A DNA stretch of 64,000 bases from the NCBI GenBank assembly GCA_023935145.1, contig CM043700.1:137545328-137609327 (forward strand), in the 5' to 3' direction. The DNA comes from Bretschneidera sinensis (lineage: Eukaryota; Streptophyta; Magnoliopsida; Brassicales; Akaniaceae). The position numbers and the translations under genes were made by a program. The notes beneath the pieces were generated by a model. The model had not been told where the DNA came from and did not search any database. It was given only the letters and a program-made list of their open reading frames with translations. Numbering within the stretch: the first letter of the stretch is position 1; each line of letters begins with the position of its first letter. Positions 49,311-61,699 of the stretch are shown one piece after another.

Positions 49311-50239
49311 AATTTCATAAAAAAAAAGAGAAGGCCTACTGAAATGGCTTAACTAATTAATTGTTCACATTCAGCTCTTTGAATGAATTCACATTTCGAA
49401 ACTTGATAGCCCACCACTATACACGATTAGGGTTATTTTTCGTCTTTCCCGAATATGCGTTCATACCATTTTGAAATTGATACAGTTTGAGAAATTTTTT
49501 ATTGGTTAATCGATATCATAACTTGTCATGTCAATTCTTTCGTTTCGTATTCAATGACGTAGCATTTTATAATATTGATGACCCAAATATTATAAGACTT
49601 GCAGTCTGTTTGGTTCAATTTATAAGCTTATACGTGCAAGAATCTTCATTCACTTTTTCTTTGCACTTGTTAAGTTTGGAAATATTATGTATTCATCCTT
49701 AAGCCTTACTTATAGATCCTGTTTATGAAAGTTTATGGAACGGTTTATATTTTTTTATAAAATAAATTAAATCAAATATTTTTTAAAATCTAGTTTATTA
49801 AATGATTTTTAATTTTGAAAAACTAAATTTATCTCTAAAATTTTGTTTACACTGTAATTTTATCAAATACTAAATAGTTCATAGTACATTTTTTTTTAAG
49901 TAAAAGTGGAAAGTTTCAAACTCTACCTTTAACAAAAATTTTAATGTCACCCACCACTACATCAAAAACGAATAGATTTGTTAAAACTTAAAACCATTCT
50001 TTCCATTTTCATCAAACGAAAATAAAAATAATGACATCATTGATATCATTAATATTTTTTACTAGATCAGTCAGAATAACCGAGAAACTCTCTTGGTAAA
50101 GAATAGTAGTATCTTTTTTTTTTTTTTATCTCTGGGTATCCTTTTACGACAGTAATAACAATAATAGAAACATTTTTTTTTTCCAATTTTACCACCTTCT
50201 CATGTATTCTTTTTTTTTTTACAAGCTTGGTATCTTGTC
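49311..50239. other. Spacer and likely 3' UTR of the GT-2-like gene
   Basis: AT-rich DNA with no supported gene. The last 150 bp or so probably hold the 3' UTR of the minus-strand GT-2-like gene. Poly-T runs occur near 50115 and 50210. Confidence 0.4.
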
Positions 50240-52516
50240 TCACTCTGAAGTAACATCCATTATTGAAGCTGCTTTGTTTGCTACTACCTCAAAGTTAGTT
50301 CCCTCATCTTCGTCTTCATCACTATCTCCATATTCTTCCTCATCTTGAATCTGACCCTCATTTTCCCTCTCCATATCCACCACCGCCACTACGGGCTGTG
50401 CTTGTTGAAGCTGAGGCTGCAGCCATTGTTGTTCTGGGCGCACCATTAGTGGCCCCATATCTGCTGCAAGTTTAATTTCATGATTACCATTATTGATCGT
50501 GTTCTTCTTTCTGTATAGAGCATCCAGCTGCTGAAAGTAAGGACAAGTCTTCGAATCCTCAGGCCTCTTCTTGTTGCTTTCTTTTACCTTTTTGAAATAC
50601 TTGTTGATGTTCTCCCATTTCTCTTTGCATCTCTTCGCGCTACGGTTGTATCCAAGCTTTCGCATTCCAACTGAGATATCTTCCCATAATGCCCCTTTAG
50701 GTCCGTTATTTTCTCGATACTTAACATCAAGATTGGTCCGAAGCATTATTAGAGCATCAACTTCCGCTTTCGGCCATCTAGAAGGGCTTGGAAGATTTGA
50801 TGATACAGCTACAACATTGTGATGATGATGATCATGATCACAATCTCCATTGATATCCATCAATTTTGGAGCAATATCCAATTTTTCCAATATTATAGCT
50901 CGTTTTTCCTGCCGTTGTTGTTGCTGCTGTTGTTCTGGTGGTGGATTTTCGGGTTGCTGTCCCGATATCTTTTGCAAGAAGGCGATGACTGCTGAATCCT
51001 TTGCTGCAGCCGCAGATCTTTCTTGGACTAAAGTTTTGTGTTCTCGGTTGATTCTTGCCATTTCTTGAATCCTCCAGGCTTCTTCGCGTGCGATTCTTTC
51101 GTGCTCGCGCTTCTCTATCGTTTCCAAGAACTTATTCTGTAACTCCTCTTGCTTCTCGATCACCTCTTTAGTCAGTCTCTTGAAGAAATCCTTCCATTTT
51201 CTCTTATTCCTTCTATTACCTTGAGGACGTCCTCCAGAATATTCTTCATCGGAGTCAGTTGAAGAAGAGGTGGAACTCGAGAAAAGATTACTCGATAAAT
51301 TAATAATTGGGAAAATGGAAGATGGGTAAGGATTCACACCATGTGTTGTTGTTGGTGGTGGAGGTGGAGGTGGAGGTGTAGAGATGGTAATGGTAGGGTT
51401 TGTTTTTGGTGTGATCACGATATTACTGTTTTGAGGAATAATATTATTTGTTGTACTTATTGGGATTGCGTTATTCCATGGCATTGACGAGGCAATTGTT
51501 GTGGTTGGCATTGTGGTAATTTGATGATGAGGTTTCGAAGGTGGTGATGGAAGGAAGTTGATTTGATGAGGTAATTTTGACGGTGGTGATGGAAGGGAAT
51601 GGAGATTCTCAAGAGCCTCTAATTGATCGAAAAATCGATAACTTTTCCCATCTGATTTTCCAGTTCGGCCTTCTCTGGTTCTCTTGTGGTATTTGTACAC
51701 ATTCTCGAATTTCTCCTTGCATTTCTTACCACTTCGATTATAACCAAGTTCTGCTAGTTTCCTGACAATAACAATACCAAAATTAAACATTTCGTGATTA
51801 TCAGTGGATTTTTTTAATTTCGCAGTAACTATGGATCCGATATATTATATTTACAAATCTTTAATAAATTAAACATCAAAAATAAAAATCTAAGAGAAAA
51901 TAAATTAGTAAGATACCCACCAGGAAATATAATGAGCATAGAAAAGCCTAATCAAACAACCATTAAGGTCACATGGATAAAGTAGGGAGAAAAATGAAGA
52001 AAACCGTACTTTTAAAATTAAATTTAATCACTAATTTTTTTGGGTGAAAAATCAAAATTTAAATCCCGAAAATTCAAAAAAATGAAATAAAATTTTGTGA
52101 GCTTGAGAGCTGAGTACACAATCATATATTCTCAAGTGCTCAAGTTCACAAAATCAGTGCCCAACAAAATTCATTGATCAGGAAAGCCAATCCACAGATC
52201 TGCATGAATGAGCTTAAACAGCTGAATTTTATGGCCATTTTCAACAAAAAAAGAAAGAAAGAAAGAAACATATTAGATTTACTCACCTGGAAACCTCTTC
52301 CCACGATGGACCTTTAAGACTTGAATCACGAAAGGTAGAATCCATATCAGAACGTATCTTCAATAGAGCCAAAGTCTCCTGCATAGGCCACCGGTTACCG
52401 CCAAAACTACGGTCACCTTCCTCACCAGAATTTGAGCCCACCAAGCCAACTTCACTGCCCAGCTCGGTGGCTCCGGTAGCCGGAGCCGCCACATCGCCCG
52501 AGCTCTCTAGTAGCAT
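50240..52516 (-). CDS. GT-2: Double-trihelix GT-2-type transcription factor
   Basis: Two exons on the minus strand, 52516-52287 and 51761-50240 (525-bp GT-AG intron), encode 583 residues. The ATG opens MLLESSGDVAAPATGATELG. The intron splits the same arginine codon, in the same phase, as in the DF1-like gene. Trihelix 1 covers about residues 40-110 (W43, W72, F95) and trihelix 2 about 404-475 (W406, W436, W459). A basic NKRKWK signal, a coiled coil (about 267-340), a poly-proline run, a glutamine run, a short histidine run and an acidic C-terminus fill the rest. GT-2-type factors bind paired GT-boxes in promoters and act in the nucleus. Residue 71 is Ser where the neighbour has Leu (GPSWEEV). 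The assignment to GT-2 rather than a second DF1 is an inference from order and the N-terminus. Confidence 0.9.
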
Positions 52517-52784
52517 ATTATTATTATTATTATCACTCTAGCTAGCTAGCTCCTTGCAATTACAGCTCAACCAAAAAATACTTATTAACAAAATTAAAGA
52601 AAGGGTGTATTCTCTGAGGGTTTTATGCAGTAGATGCGGGGTGCTGTGGTGATTTTATTTATATTTATTTATTTTGGTGGGGATCTGCCTGTCAATTTCA
52701 AAAAAAAAAAAACAAATAAGAAAAAAATATATATTTCAGCTGTGGAATCTTCAGGTTTCTTTTCAGTAATAATAATCACATTGC

Positions 52785-52825
<41 letters not shown>

Positions 52826-53540
52826 TTAAAAAAGAAGATAAAATTAATTTTATATGTAAAATACAATAATGGAAATTTATCAGCAACAGTTGCAGAAAGC
52901 GACAATGGGGATAATGAGTTTGCCCATGTAGGTCAGCTTTGCTTTTTGAGGCGTTTTGGATTTCAGTGGCCGTTTCTTACACTCGTGTCGAAATTATTAA
53001 ACTACCCCTAACATGGATCCCATTGACCTACTAATCATGCAAGCTAATTATACAAGTATTTTATTGGATCAGGTGATCAGTTATTAATAAAAACAATAAT
53101 AATTGTACTACTATTAAATATTCTGTTATTCTCGTATGAAAACACTTTTAAAAAAAAAACGATAGAAGAATCAAAAATTGTTTTTAAACAATTGAATTTG
53201 CTTTAAGAAAATTATTTAGGTTATATTTGACGTGATAGTAAAAAGTGTTTTTTTTGTAACAATTTATAATAAAAAAACCAAAAGTAAAGCTATAAATTAT
53301 TTTGTGTGATAAAACAACAGTTAAAGACAATTTTTTTTACACATTCAGTTTTTTTAAAAAAATAAAAATCATTTCAAAAACTATATTTTAACAATGATAG
53401 ACACGATTTTTGTTTTCATAAACTTTTTCCAATGTAATCTAAAATTTAACAATTTTTAACTCTAATATTATTTTATTAAAAATTGTAAAATAAAAAAAAT
53501 CAAAAGTATTATCAGATCAAACGGCATTGTCATGATCGAG
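52517..53540. other. Upstream region of the GT-2-like gene, with (TA)n
   Basis: It holds the minus-strand promoter and leader of the GT-2-like gene. A (TA)n microsatellite runs from about 52789 to 52820. Beyond 53150 lie A/T-rich repeats with words shared with 31.1-31.6 and 61.0-61.25 kb (AATTGTTTTTAAACAATTGA). Confidence 0.45.
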
Positions 53541-53544
53541 TGCT

Positions 53545-53740
53545 TGGTGTGATTGGTTTTTGGTACAGTGGTAGACGCTCGATCTTGACAATTGGTAATC
53601 AGATCCAAGCTCAATGGTTCAATTTTCGGCAGTGCAGTTGCTGAGGGGAGATTGTTGGTTATGTGTTGACAGCAATTGTCTCATTAAAACGTAACGTTTA
53701 TACTATTATACGATTTAAGTGATTTAAATTACACTATTAC
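53545..53740 (+). repeat. Possible tRNA-derived SINE-like sequence
   Basis: TTGGTACAGTGGTAGACGCT resembles a polymerase III A box. About 50 bp later, GGTTCAATTTT resembles a B box. A partial second copy of the head (TTTTGGTGCACTGATAAATG, then CTCGATCTTTCATGACAA) follows at about 53753. No full tRNA cloverleaf can be drawn, so a tRNA gene is unlikely. Confidence 0.35.
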
Positions 53741-53789
53741 TATCAGTTATAACTTTTGGTGCACTGATAAATGCTCGATCTTTCATGAC

Positions 53790-56700
53790 AAATTAAATCG
53801 TGAAAAACACAAGGCCATGTGGGTGAAATATAGGGCACCCACGATATTTTACTAACCTTGACTTCAAAGTCATCCATTGAAAACTACTTCAAAATACATG
53901 CACATAATGTTGAATTAAAGTAGGTTTTTATTTTTTTTAATAAAATTGAATTAAACTAGTTAGATGTAGGTCATGTTCAAATTATTAGGCTATGCCATTT
54001 ATGAGTTTGAAGTAATCGGTGACCAATTTAGTTAGGTTACGACCTACCGTATTAAATGGTATTGAAATTTCGTTGGCTAATTAATCTGTTAAAAAAATTA
54101 GTTGGCTAATCTGTCAAAAATAAGAATATCTTTGGCAAATCTGATATTGTTTTATGTCATTCGTGAATTGTTATTTCATAGTCCGGGACCATGGTGGTAG
54201 CTTTGTGAGTTGTTGGATGTTAGTAGCTATAGCCCTAATCTATCAACAACATACCTTGTGCCCATACAAATTGATTAATGCTATTGATATATAATTAATG
54301 AAATGACTTGCTACTGATTTATTAGAAATTCTAGCATAAGTCTGATTTAATTGTTAAGTTCAATTAATCATGACTCATCATGATGATAAATACGTGAGAT
54401 AAAAGTTAACGTGATCGATGAACTACGATAAGTCGAATTCAATTAATTAAGTTCGAATTGTGTAAGAATTTCTCTTTATGTACGTAATGTCGTTGAGACT
54501 TTATATTCGTTTTTTAATTTATTATCAGTTTGAAAGAAAATATCCTAAAAATAAATAGTGTTGTAAAGAAAAATTCCTTAACAAGTAACATAACGACGTG
54601 TGACATCCTTTAACGGTGAAAAAGATAATTTTATAAACAATACAGAGTAACTAGTTAAATGACTACACGTAACAAAAGACAAAACAGTAATTCCACACTA
54701 AAACCCTAATCCTACTTGAATACTCCAGCTTTTGAAAACCTTAATTTTATCATAATATTACAGCCTGTGGGATAAATCATTTTCCTAATCCAATTTTATC
54801 TCTAAACACTATATGAAAGAATTTTTATTATTACAGATACACGCTTAAATTTTTACTCTCAAATTATTCTGTTTTCTTACTCATTACTTTATTACGTTTT
54901 CTATTCACTGACATAAATATCAAAAAATCGTCCTTAAATCCAGTCCCCCAAGACCTCCTTAGGGTTTATTATGTATCCCTACTTCAAAATATATGCACAA
55001 TGTTCTGTTAAATATCGGTCAATTATTTCAACTGCGACTGTGATTACCTTATATGAAAAAAAGATTATGTTGGTAAAAGAAATTAATGTGTTACAAAAAG
55101 TGCTAGAACTAGAAGCACCCCCTCTAGCTAGGTTAGGGTTAGCAGAGTACTTTGAAGGTAGGTAATGCTATCAACTCAATTACTCAATTATTGAGCGAAG
55201 CGACAAACGGACTGGAAAATACATAATGGAAGAAAGTGGGACCCTTCAAATCAGTGGCAAGGCATAAATTATAAGACTAGTTCAACATAAACACGCAAGG
55301 AAAATTTAGGTTTTTAATATCATGATTATATTGACGTTAACTATTTAGTCATTTTGTTTACGGCAATCAATTATATATAAATCATGCATGCACGACACTA
55401 ACAGTACTATTGTTGCCTAAGCTTTTTAACAAATTTATGAAATAAACATTTGATGATTAAATTTTTTGAAAAAAACTTTAATCTGAACAAAATACAAAAG
55501 GGAGATGCTATATTCTTGTCAGTTTTGACGGATACATAGCGAAATGATATTTTTAACCTTAATTAATTTTCTAATCTAATCATTTGGGATAAAAATGTCT
55601 TTTCACAGTAAAGTGTCGTGTATCTAATCAAAATCGATATGTATACAGTAAAAAATTATTATTTAATTTAGATTTATAAAAAATATATAACACACATGTT
55701 TACCTTAATATTAGATTTATAAAATATTTTTTTTTTCTTTTAATTCTAATAAAATAAATTTTGTGTGCCTCACATCTTTCTTAAACTTAAGATTGACAAA
55801 AACTTGTCACATCTCCCAGTACAAAAAGCAGACAGTGGTTAATTGATAATTATATAATAATTAATATTATAAGAGGAATAGAATAGTAGAAGGGTATAAC
55901 AGATAAAATAGGTGGAAGAGGTGGGGAAGTACGTAAGGTAGATAAACATCAAAGAGAAATTTAGGGGCGGGGTGGGGGGTGGGGGGGGGGGGGGGGGGGG
56001 GGAACGGTGTTATTGCTGTAAGGGAGGGGAGAGGGGAGAGGGGTGAAGAGTGAGTACGTAATTGATGGTAAAGACTATAGGTAGTCACATTTTGTTCATG
56101 TATGTATACGTATTTTGCTTCTCTTACAAACAATGACAAGACATTACATTTACTGGTTTGTTTTTTGTCGACAACCTCTTCGTCTCCACCCCTTAATTTG
56201 TGTCCTTTGCTGCCACAACTAGCTTCTCTCTGTAGCTGGCTGGATCTAGATGCCTAACGACTATGTCAGCCTTAAAGCATTTTTCATTTTCTCTCTCTCT
56301 CTCTCCCTCCATCTTTGTTATACAAAAACATATATGCGTCACATGGGTTGATAGTTGTAACCGTAAATATGTAAAATTACATCACGGTCCCTGAAGTATG
56401 ACTTCAAAATCAAATGGGCTTTTAGAAATGTAAGTCATCAACTTGTTCAGTGTCGTCCCGTCGCCATTTTTTACTAGGATTATTTTATCCAGACAAGTGT
56501 CCAATTATTTTCTTATCTTATCTTGTATAGAACGACATATGGTTATTCATGGACAAGAAAAAAGTGCTACATTTGAAAACATTCTAACTCTTTTTTCCAA
56601 CCTCTTTGCTTTTCTCAAATTATTTTAATTGAAATTGGAGAACGAGAATAGAATGAATTGGGTGTGTTTTTCTCACCGTTTAATAGACATAAATATAGCA

Positions 56701-58600
56701 TCATACGTAAAAAGAGAAATTTGATGTATTTAACTACTCTATTAGCTTGAAATTAACGGCAAAACACCATTAAAATAATAAATTAAATGTTAGGATTGAA
56801 ACTCTAAAGATTAATTTAAATTTTAATATCAAATCTTGAGTACCAATCATGCCATATTGTAATGTTGATTGTAAAAAGCTATAATAGACACATGCAAAGT
56901 AAAATCTGTGTAAGAGAATAAAGCAAATTGGTGCCGAACAATTATAGGATGCTACGTAGCCAGAAAGATACTTTGGTTTCCAAAAACAGAAAGATTCTTG
57001 GAACTTATAAGAGTGTATATATGCTTTACCAGCAATTTAATTGTATATATGACATATAAAAAAATGAAAGAAAGCACAAGGCATCTATGTACATATTAGA
57101 TCTATGCTATCATATTAAGCAAAGAATTCTTTTGAGGGGAAAACAAATTGCATTTATGCTGTGAAGCTAGAGTTCTTACTTGAATATAGTTTTTTTTTTT
57201 TTCATGTATGTCTAAGCAGGTAGCTTACTCATATATCCGTCAAAGAATATGTATTGAATCTCAGCATATAAAGTAAATCTGAAGTGATTTCTATTATACT
57301 TATGTTGGGATCGAAGTTTAGAACCATTTTGTACCTTATGCGATGAAAACTTAAGTTTAACGTCAACAAGCGTTTATGAAAAAACTTGATGCCAAACATT
57401 TTAAATAAAATGAACGAATTCTTACCACTGAATCAAGTACTTGTCGACATTTGAATATAAATTTCATGCATGCAATGATAATTTTATCTTTTACAGCACA
57501 TATAGTTAAAATTAATACACTGACTAATTAAGCCTTTTTTCTTGCTTGCTCGTTCCTCCATATGGGATCCACTGTATTAACAAAGTTGCTACCAAGCTGT
57601 ACACTGGTGGCAGCAGCAATAATTATCATTAGAAAATGCCAATTTTTTTTGGTATGTGTCAAGAATTTGTTCACAAATCTTGCACCGTCAAGCCTGCTGT
57701 CATGGCGCAAGCATAGCAGTCTGATCTTCCCTCAAGTAACCCATTTGGAAAGTTAACAGCTTTCCAACAGATGGTAGATTGTAAACAGAAAGTTGCTTAA
57801 CATGAAGGCCATGTGAATGCACACTTTGATCTTATGCCGCCATACATGTGGATTAACCATTCAAATTACCTGGCATTAGAAGCAAACCCAAAGTGGGTTC
57901 TGATTAATTAATTTTTTAATATAATATTTTCTCTAACAAAAAGCACTACAATTAATTAGAATATCTCAAACATTCATGATAATAAGGAGCCCACCAAGAA
58001 GAATTTGAGACTCTAACCCCTTCTAATAATTAATTATTTTTATGAGATAATTAAAAAGCAGGAAAGAAATTTTATTGAAGAAGCAAGAGGTGTAAGAATT
58101 ACATAGAAACCTTAAAAAAAGACAATAACATCAACCTCTATCTCTTGATTTTGACTCATCAACAAGAGGTAGAATTGTTTTACAATAATTTTGCGAGGAT
58201 TTTATTTTAATTTTTTTTAAAGCTTATTCTAAATTAATTAAGTCTCAACAATTTGTGTTGCGGATCATTAATTATTATTATTATTATTTTTTTTTAGAAA
58301 CAAAACGTTAGCATGTGTACAACGATGGCTCAATTAATTTGGGTGCTGAAGTATTGTCATGCTCGTGCATGAATAGTTGATGGTAGTAGTATGCAAGTGA
58401 TTATATCAAAACATTAAACATGTTATGGTCGGCCAACATTAAATCATAATTTAGTCTGAGTAAGATTAATGAGTTTAATTACTTTAAATTAATAAAATTA
58501 TGGGTTAAATAATTTTATTTTTCAAATTCTGAGGATAAATTATTACTTAACCTTAAACTTAAAAAAAAAAAAAAAACTTTACAATTAAGGTTATATTAAA
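53790..58600. other. Gene-free spacer with a poly-G tract
   Basis: No gene is supported. Short frames (55867-56139, 57562-57756 and others) look composition-driven. A G-rich tract runs from about 55964 to 56002, including 22 G in a row at 55981-56002, followed by a GA-rich stretch. A (CT)n run lies near 56290-56305. Confidence 0.5.
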
Positions 58601-59000
58601 TTATATTAGATCGGAGCAATGTTTATGGAGGCCGGCCGTTTATATTTGGATCAACCCCAAAACAGGGCCATGCCCTGCCGAAAGCCCGTGCTCCTTTTTT
58701 TTAATTATTAATTGGATATTTGGTTGTAAGCCTAGTTTTATTTAAACCAAAGCTCTGGGCTGTAGCTCAGCTAAGCATTGTTAAATTTGCTGTTTCTGTT
58801 TTCAGTTTTCAAACAAATGATTTGTTGGTTTGGGTGGTAATTGTTAGTGCCGTGTCAGCCCATGGCCCACACAAAATGGTTCACAGTGCTTTTAAATCGT
58901 GCTGTGTCGTGTCTCTTTCTTTCGTACTATGTCATGTCGTGTCAATTTTTTAAGATTATAGGCCCAAAAAAGTCCGTATGACTATTGGGTCATGCTATGT
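58600..59000. repeat. GC-richer transposon-like fragment
   Basis: It contains GGCCGGCCG, CAGGGCCATGCCCTG, CAGCCCATGGCCCACAC, several GTCGTGTC words and GGTCATGCTATGTT...ACCGGCCCAT. Such CGTG/GGCCC-rich subterminal motifs occur in plant hAT-type elements. No ends or target duplication are clear, so the family is a guess. Confidence 0.3.
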
Positions 59001-59063
59001 TATACCGGCCCATAGACATTACAGATATATATTTACTTTTTCTGTTGAAAATAGTAAACTTGT

Positions 59064-59180
59064 AACAACATAAATAAATAATAAATAACTTAGAAATTGA
59101 ACAAAAACAACAACATAAATAAATAACAAATAACTTAAAAATTGAATAAAAACAGCAACATAAACAAATAACTTAAAATT
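59064..59180. repeat. 45-bp minisatellite, about 2.6 units
   Basis: Units starting AACAACATAAATAAATAA at 59064 and 59109, and AGCAACATAAACAAATAA at 59154, repeat every 45 bp. Because 45 is divisible by three, a repeating minus-strand frame appears, but it has no recognisable protein content. Confidence 0.8.
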
Positions 59181-61690
59181 TACAAGTTCCAAGTATCTTT
59201 CAATAAATAACTTACAAAAACAACATATAAAATAAATAAAAAAATTAACTAACTTGCAAATGAGTGATATATAAAAACAATTTAGAAATTTAAAAATTAG
59301 AAAGATAAAAAATATTATTATTTTGTAGCTTTTCACTGCTTTTGCGGGGAAGAAGTTATAAACTTTTCTTCATTCTTGATCTTTTCAATCATTACTCGAT
59401 CCAGTACTACAAAAATTGACATATACCGACAATCAAAATCTGTAATACAAGTATTCATAAAATAAGGGTAAAGAAGTAATATTATATATATTATATTAAA
59501 TTAAATAATCCATAGATGAAATATTTAATATTGATTTGAAATATAATATTAAAAATTTTATTAAAAAGAGTTAGAAATTTTTAAAGAATACAGTACTGAA
59601 TTTTTTTAAAATTTGAAGTTGAAATGAAAGAACTTTAAAGAAAAATATGGATTGAAATTGAGGAAAATAATTAAAAAAAATTGGAATAAAATATAAATTT
59701 TATATTTTCCTATAATTTTATAAAATTTTTGAAAGGAAGAAAAGATGAAAAATTTATTTTAAAGGTAAAATAGTAAAACTGTAACTATATAATGATAAAA
59801 CAATAAATTTTAAATAATAATAAAATTATAAATAAAAGATGAAAAATATATAAATTATATTAAAATATGAAAAGACAAACGGTGAACCTCGTGAAATTGA
59901 CGTGAATGTCTTGATAAAAAAAATATATTATATTATAATAAAAAATCTCGCAGACAATAAAAATTATCGTCAAAATAAGTAAATTAAAAATATATATATT
60001 ATAATATAAAAAAGCAAGAAAACTGACTATGTTCACGTGAACATAATCATCAACACAGTTAGTTGTTAATGAGAAACAGTTATTGCACAATGAAGCAAAA
60101 TTCCAAGGAAAAAGGATGTTCTTATCACTCACAGGAGTACTTTTCCATCACCATTCACCAGCAAAATGATTTCAATGGGGTTGGAGGGAAAGGCATTGGG
60201 TACTATAATTCGGTCCGGGAGGTTTTTTATAATAGGGAAGAGAAGGGGAGTGGAATGAATTTAATCCCACCCTATCTCATCCAAGCCTCAATTTTTCATA
60301 CCTTTCGATTATGCGGAGGAGACCTATCCCTTTTCCTTTCTTAACTAACCAAACAAGCAAAGCTTTCCTTTTTTTTTTTTTATAACGAAAGGGTAACCAC
60401 CCTGCCTTCCGTTCTCATCCCTATTATAAAAGTAAAATATAAAACATAATTTTTAAATAAATTTTATTTTCATTTAATTTAATCGAAACATTAGGAAAAT
60501 CTAAGTTTAGTTAAACGACTGTAAAAGAGTTTGTTCATTGCCAAAACCTTCCCATCAATTCTTCACATGCAGACACATAACACCCACAAGAGAGAGATGA
60601 GAAGTGGAATTAGTTTGATGATTGCAGTTGCTTTTGCCCTCCAAACTCAAAGACCCATACCCTTTAAGGAAAGGTTCTAGATATGAAAAAAAGAATCTTC
60701 CCATTTGTCTATCCATTCCCAGGCAAATCCAAGCTAATTGCCATTGGAGAGGAGTATGGACTTTTGATGCCAAGAGACCATAGCCACACATATTTTATTC
60801 TATCTTTTTCTCTTCTTTTGTTAAAATATTTAATGTCTATCACCAACTTAAAAAAGAAGAATGACCTTTGGATCTCCAAGAAGTCAAGAGTATATATTCA
60901 ACTAATAGATTGAAAGGATACCATTTTTTTTCTATGCATAAGCTGAGAAACTAAGCAGTAGCATAAATTCATATCATATTATTGCCATTTAGACTAACTT
61001 TGAAAACGGTTTTAATTTTCAAAAACCAGAAGTTAAACCTACAGTAAAAAAAATTAAAATGAAACGATTTACGTTTTTTTATTTTTAAAAAAAAGTTAGG
61101 TTAAAAATTCATAAAACAGCAGCTTATAAAAAAAAAAATCAAAGATGAAAATAATTTTAAAAAATTGAATTTGTGTCAAAAAATCGTTTTTACTGTTATT
61201 TTACCAAATGATAAGCAATTTTTAACCCCATTACTATGATAAAAATTTGTTTTAAAAAATCCAGACCTTTTGACTTAATGACTACTTTCAAATTCTCCAT
61301 ATAAAAGACATGAATTCGATCTCTCTCTCCATCAATATATCAAACATACCCTAAAACTAGAGACCGTTCAAGCAAAAGCAACAAAGGATGTTAAAGAATC
61401 CCATAACAGATCCATCATGATCTCCAATTTTTAACTTCTATAATTGATGAAATTAAGGATTATTTCCAAGCTAGGCTGCTTTTTTTTTTTTTTTTTTTTT
61501 TTTAACTCAACCATCTTATTCATTGGACGAAAACGATTTGATAGTACCCTTTTAATTATAGATCTTTTCTTAAGCTCTCACAATTATATCATCAAAACAA
61601 AGATGGAACCTCAGAGGGGACATTTTAATTTTGTAGGGTATCCTAACCGATTAAAACGGTAACCAAAGGACCTCTTACTCTACAAACATT
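59181..61690. other. Gene-free AT-rich spacer
   Basis: No gene is supported. A less AT-rich block at about 60120-60420 may be an old transposon (GATAGGGTGGGATTAAATTC on the minus strand), with no clear ends. A/T-rich foldback words recur near 61000-61250. A poly-T run spans 61481-61502. Confidence 0.4.
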
Positions 61691-61699
61691 GAGCAATTG

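Noticed and set aside
51770..51790. Start of the GT-2 protein at the ATG 51790 (MFNFGIVIV...)
   Set aside because: These residues are intron sequence. The exon starts after the AG at 51762-51763, and the true N-terminus is in the exon at 52516-52287.
55867..56139. Proline-rich 90-codon minus-strand frame
   Set aside because: It is produced by the poly-G tract and has no conserved motif.
58824..58960. GTCGTGTC-rich region as a coding exon
   Set aside because: The 77-codon frame at 58720-58953 has no recognisable domain, and the motif repetition fits transposon subterminal sequence better.
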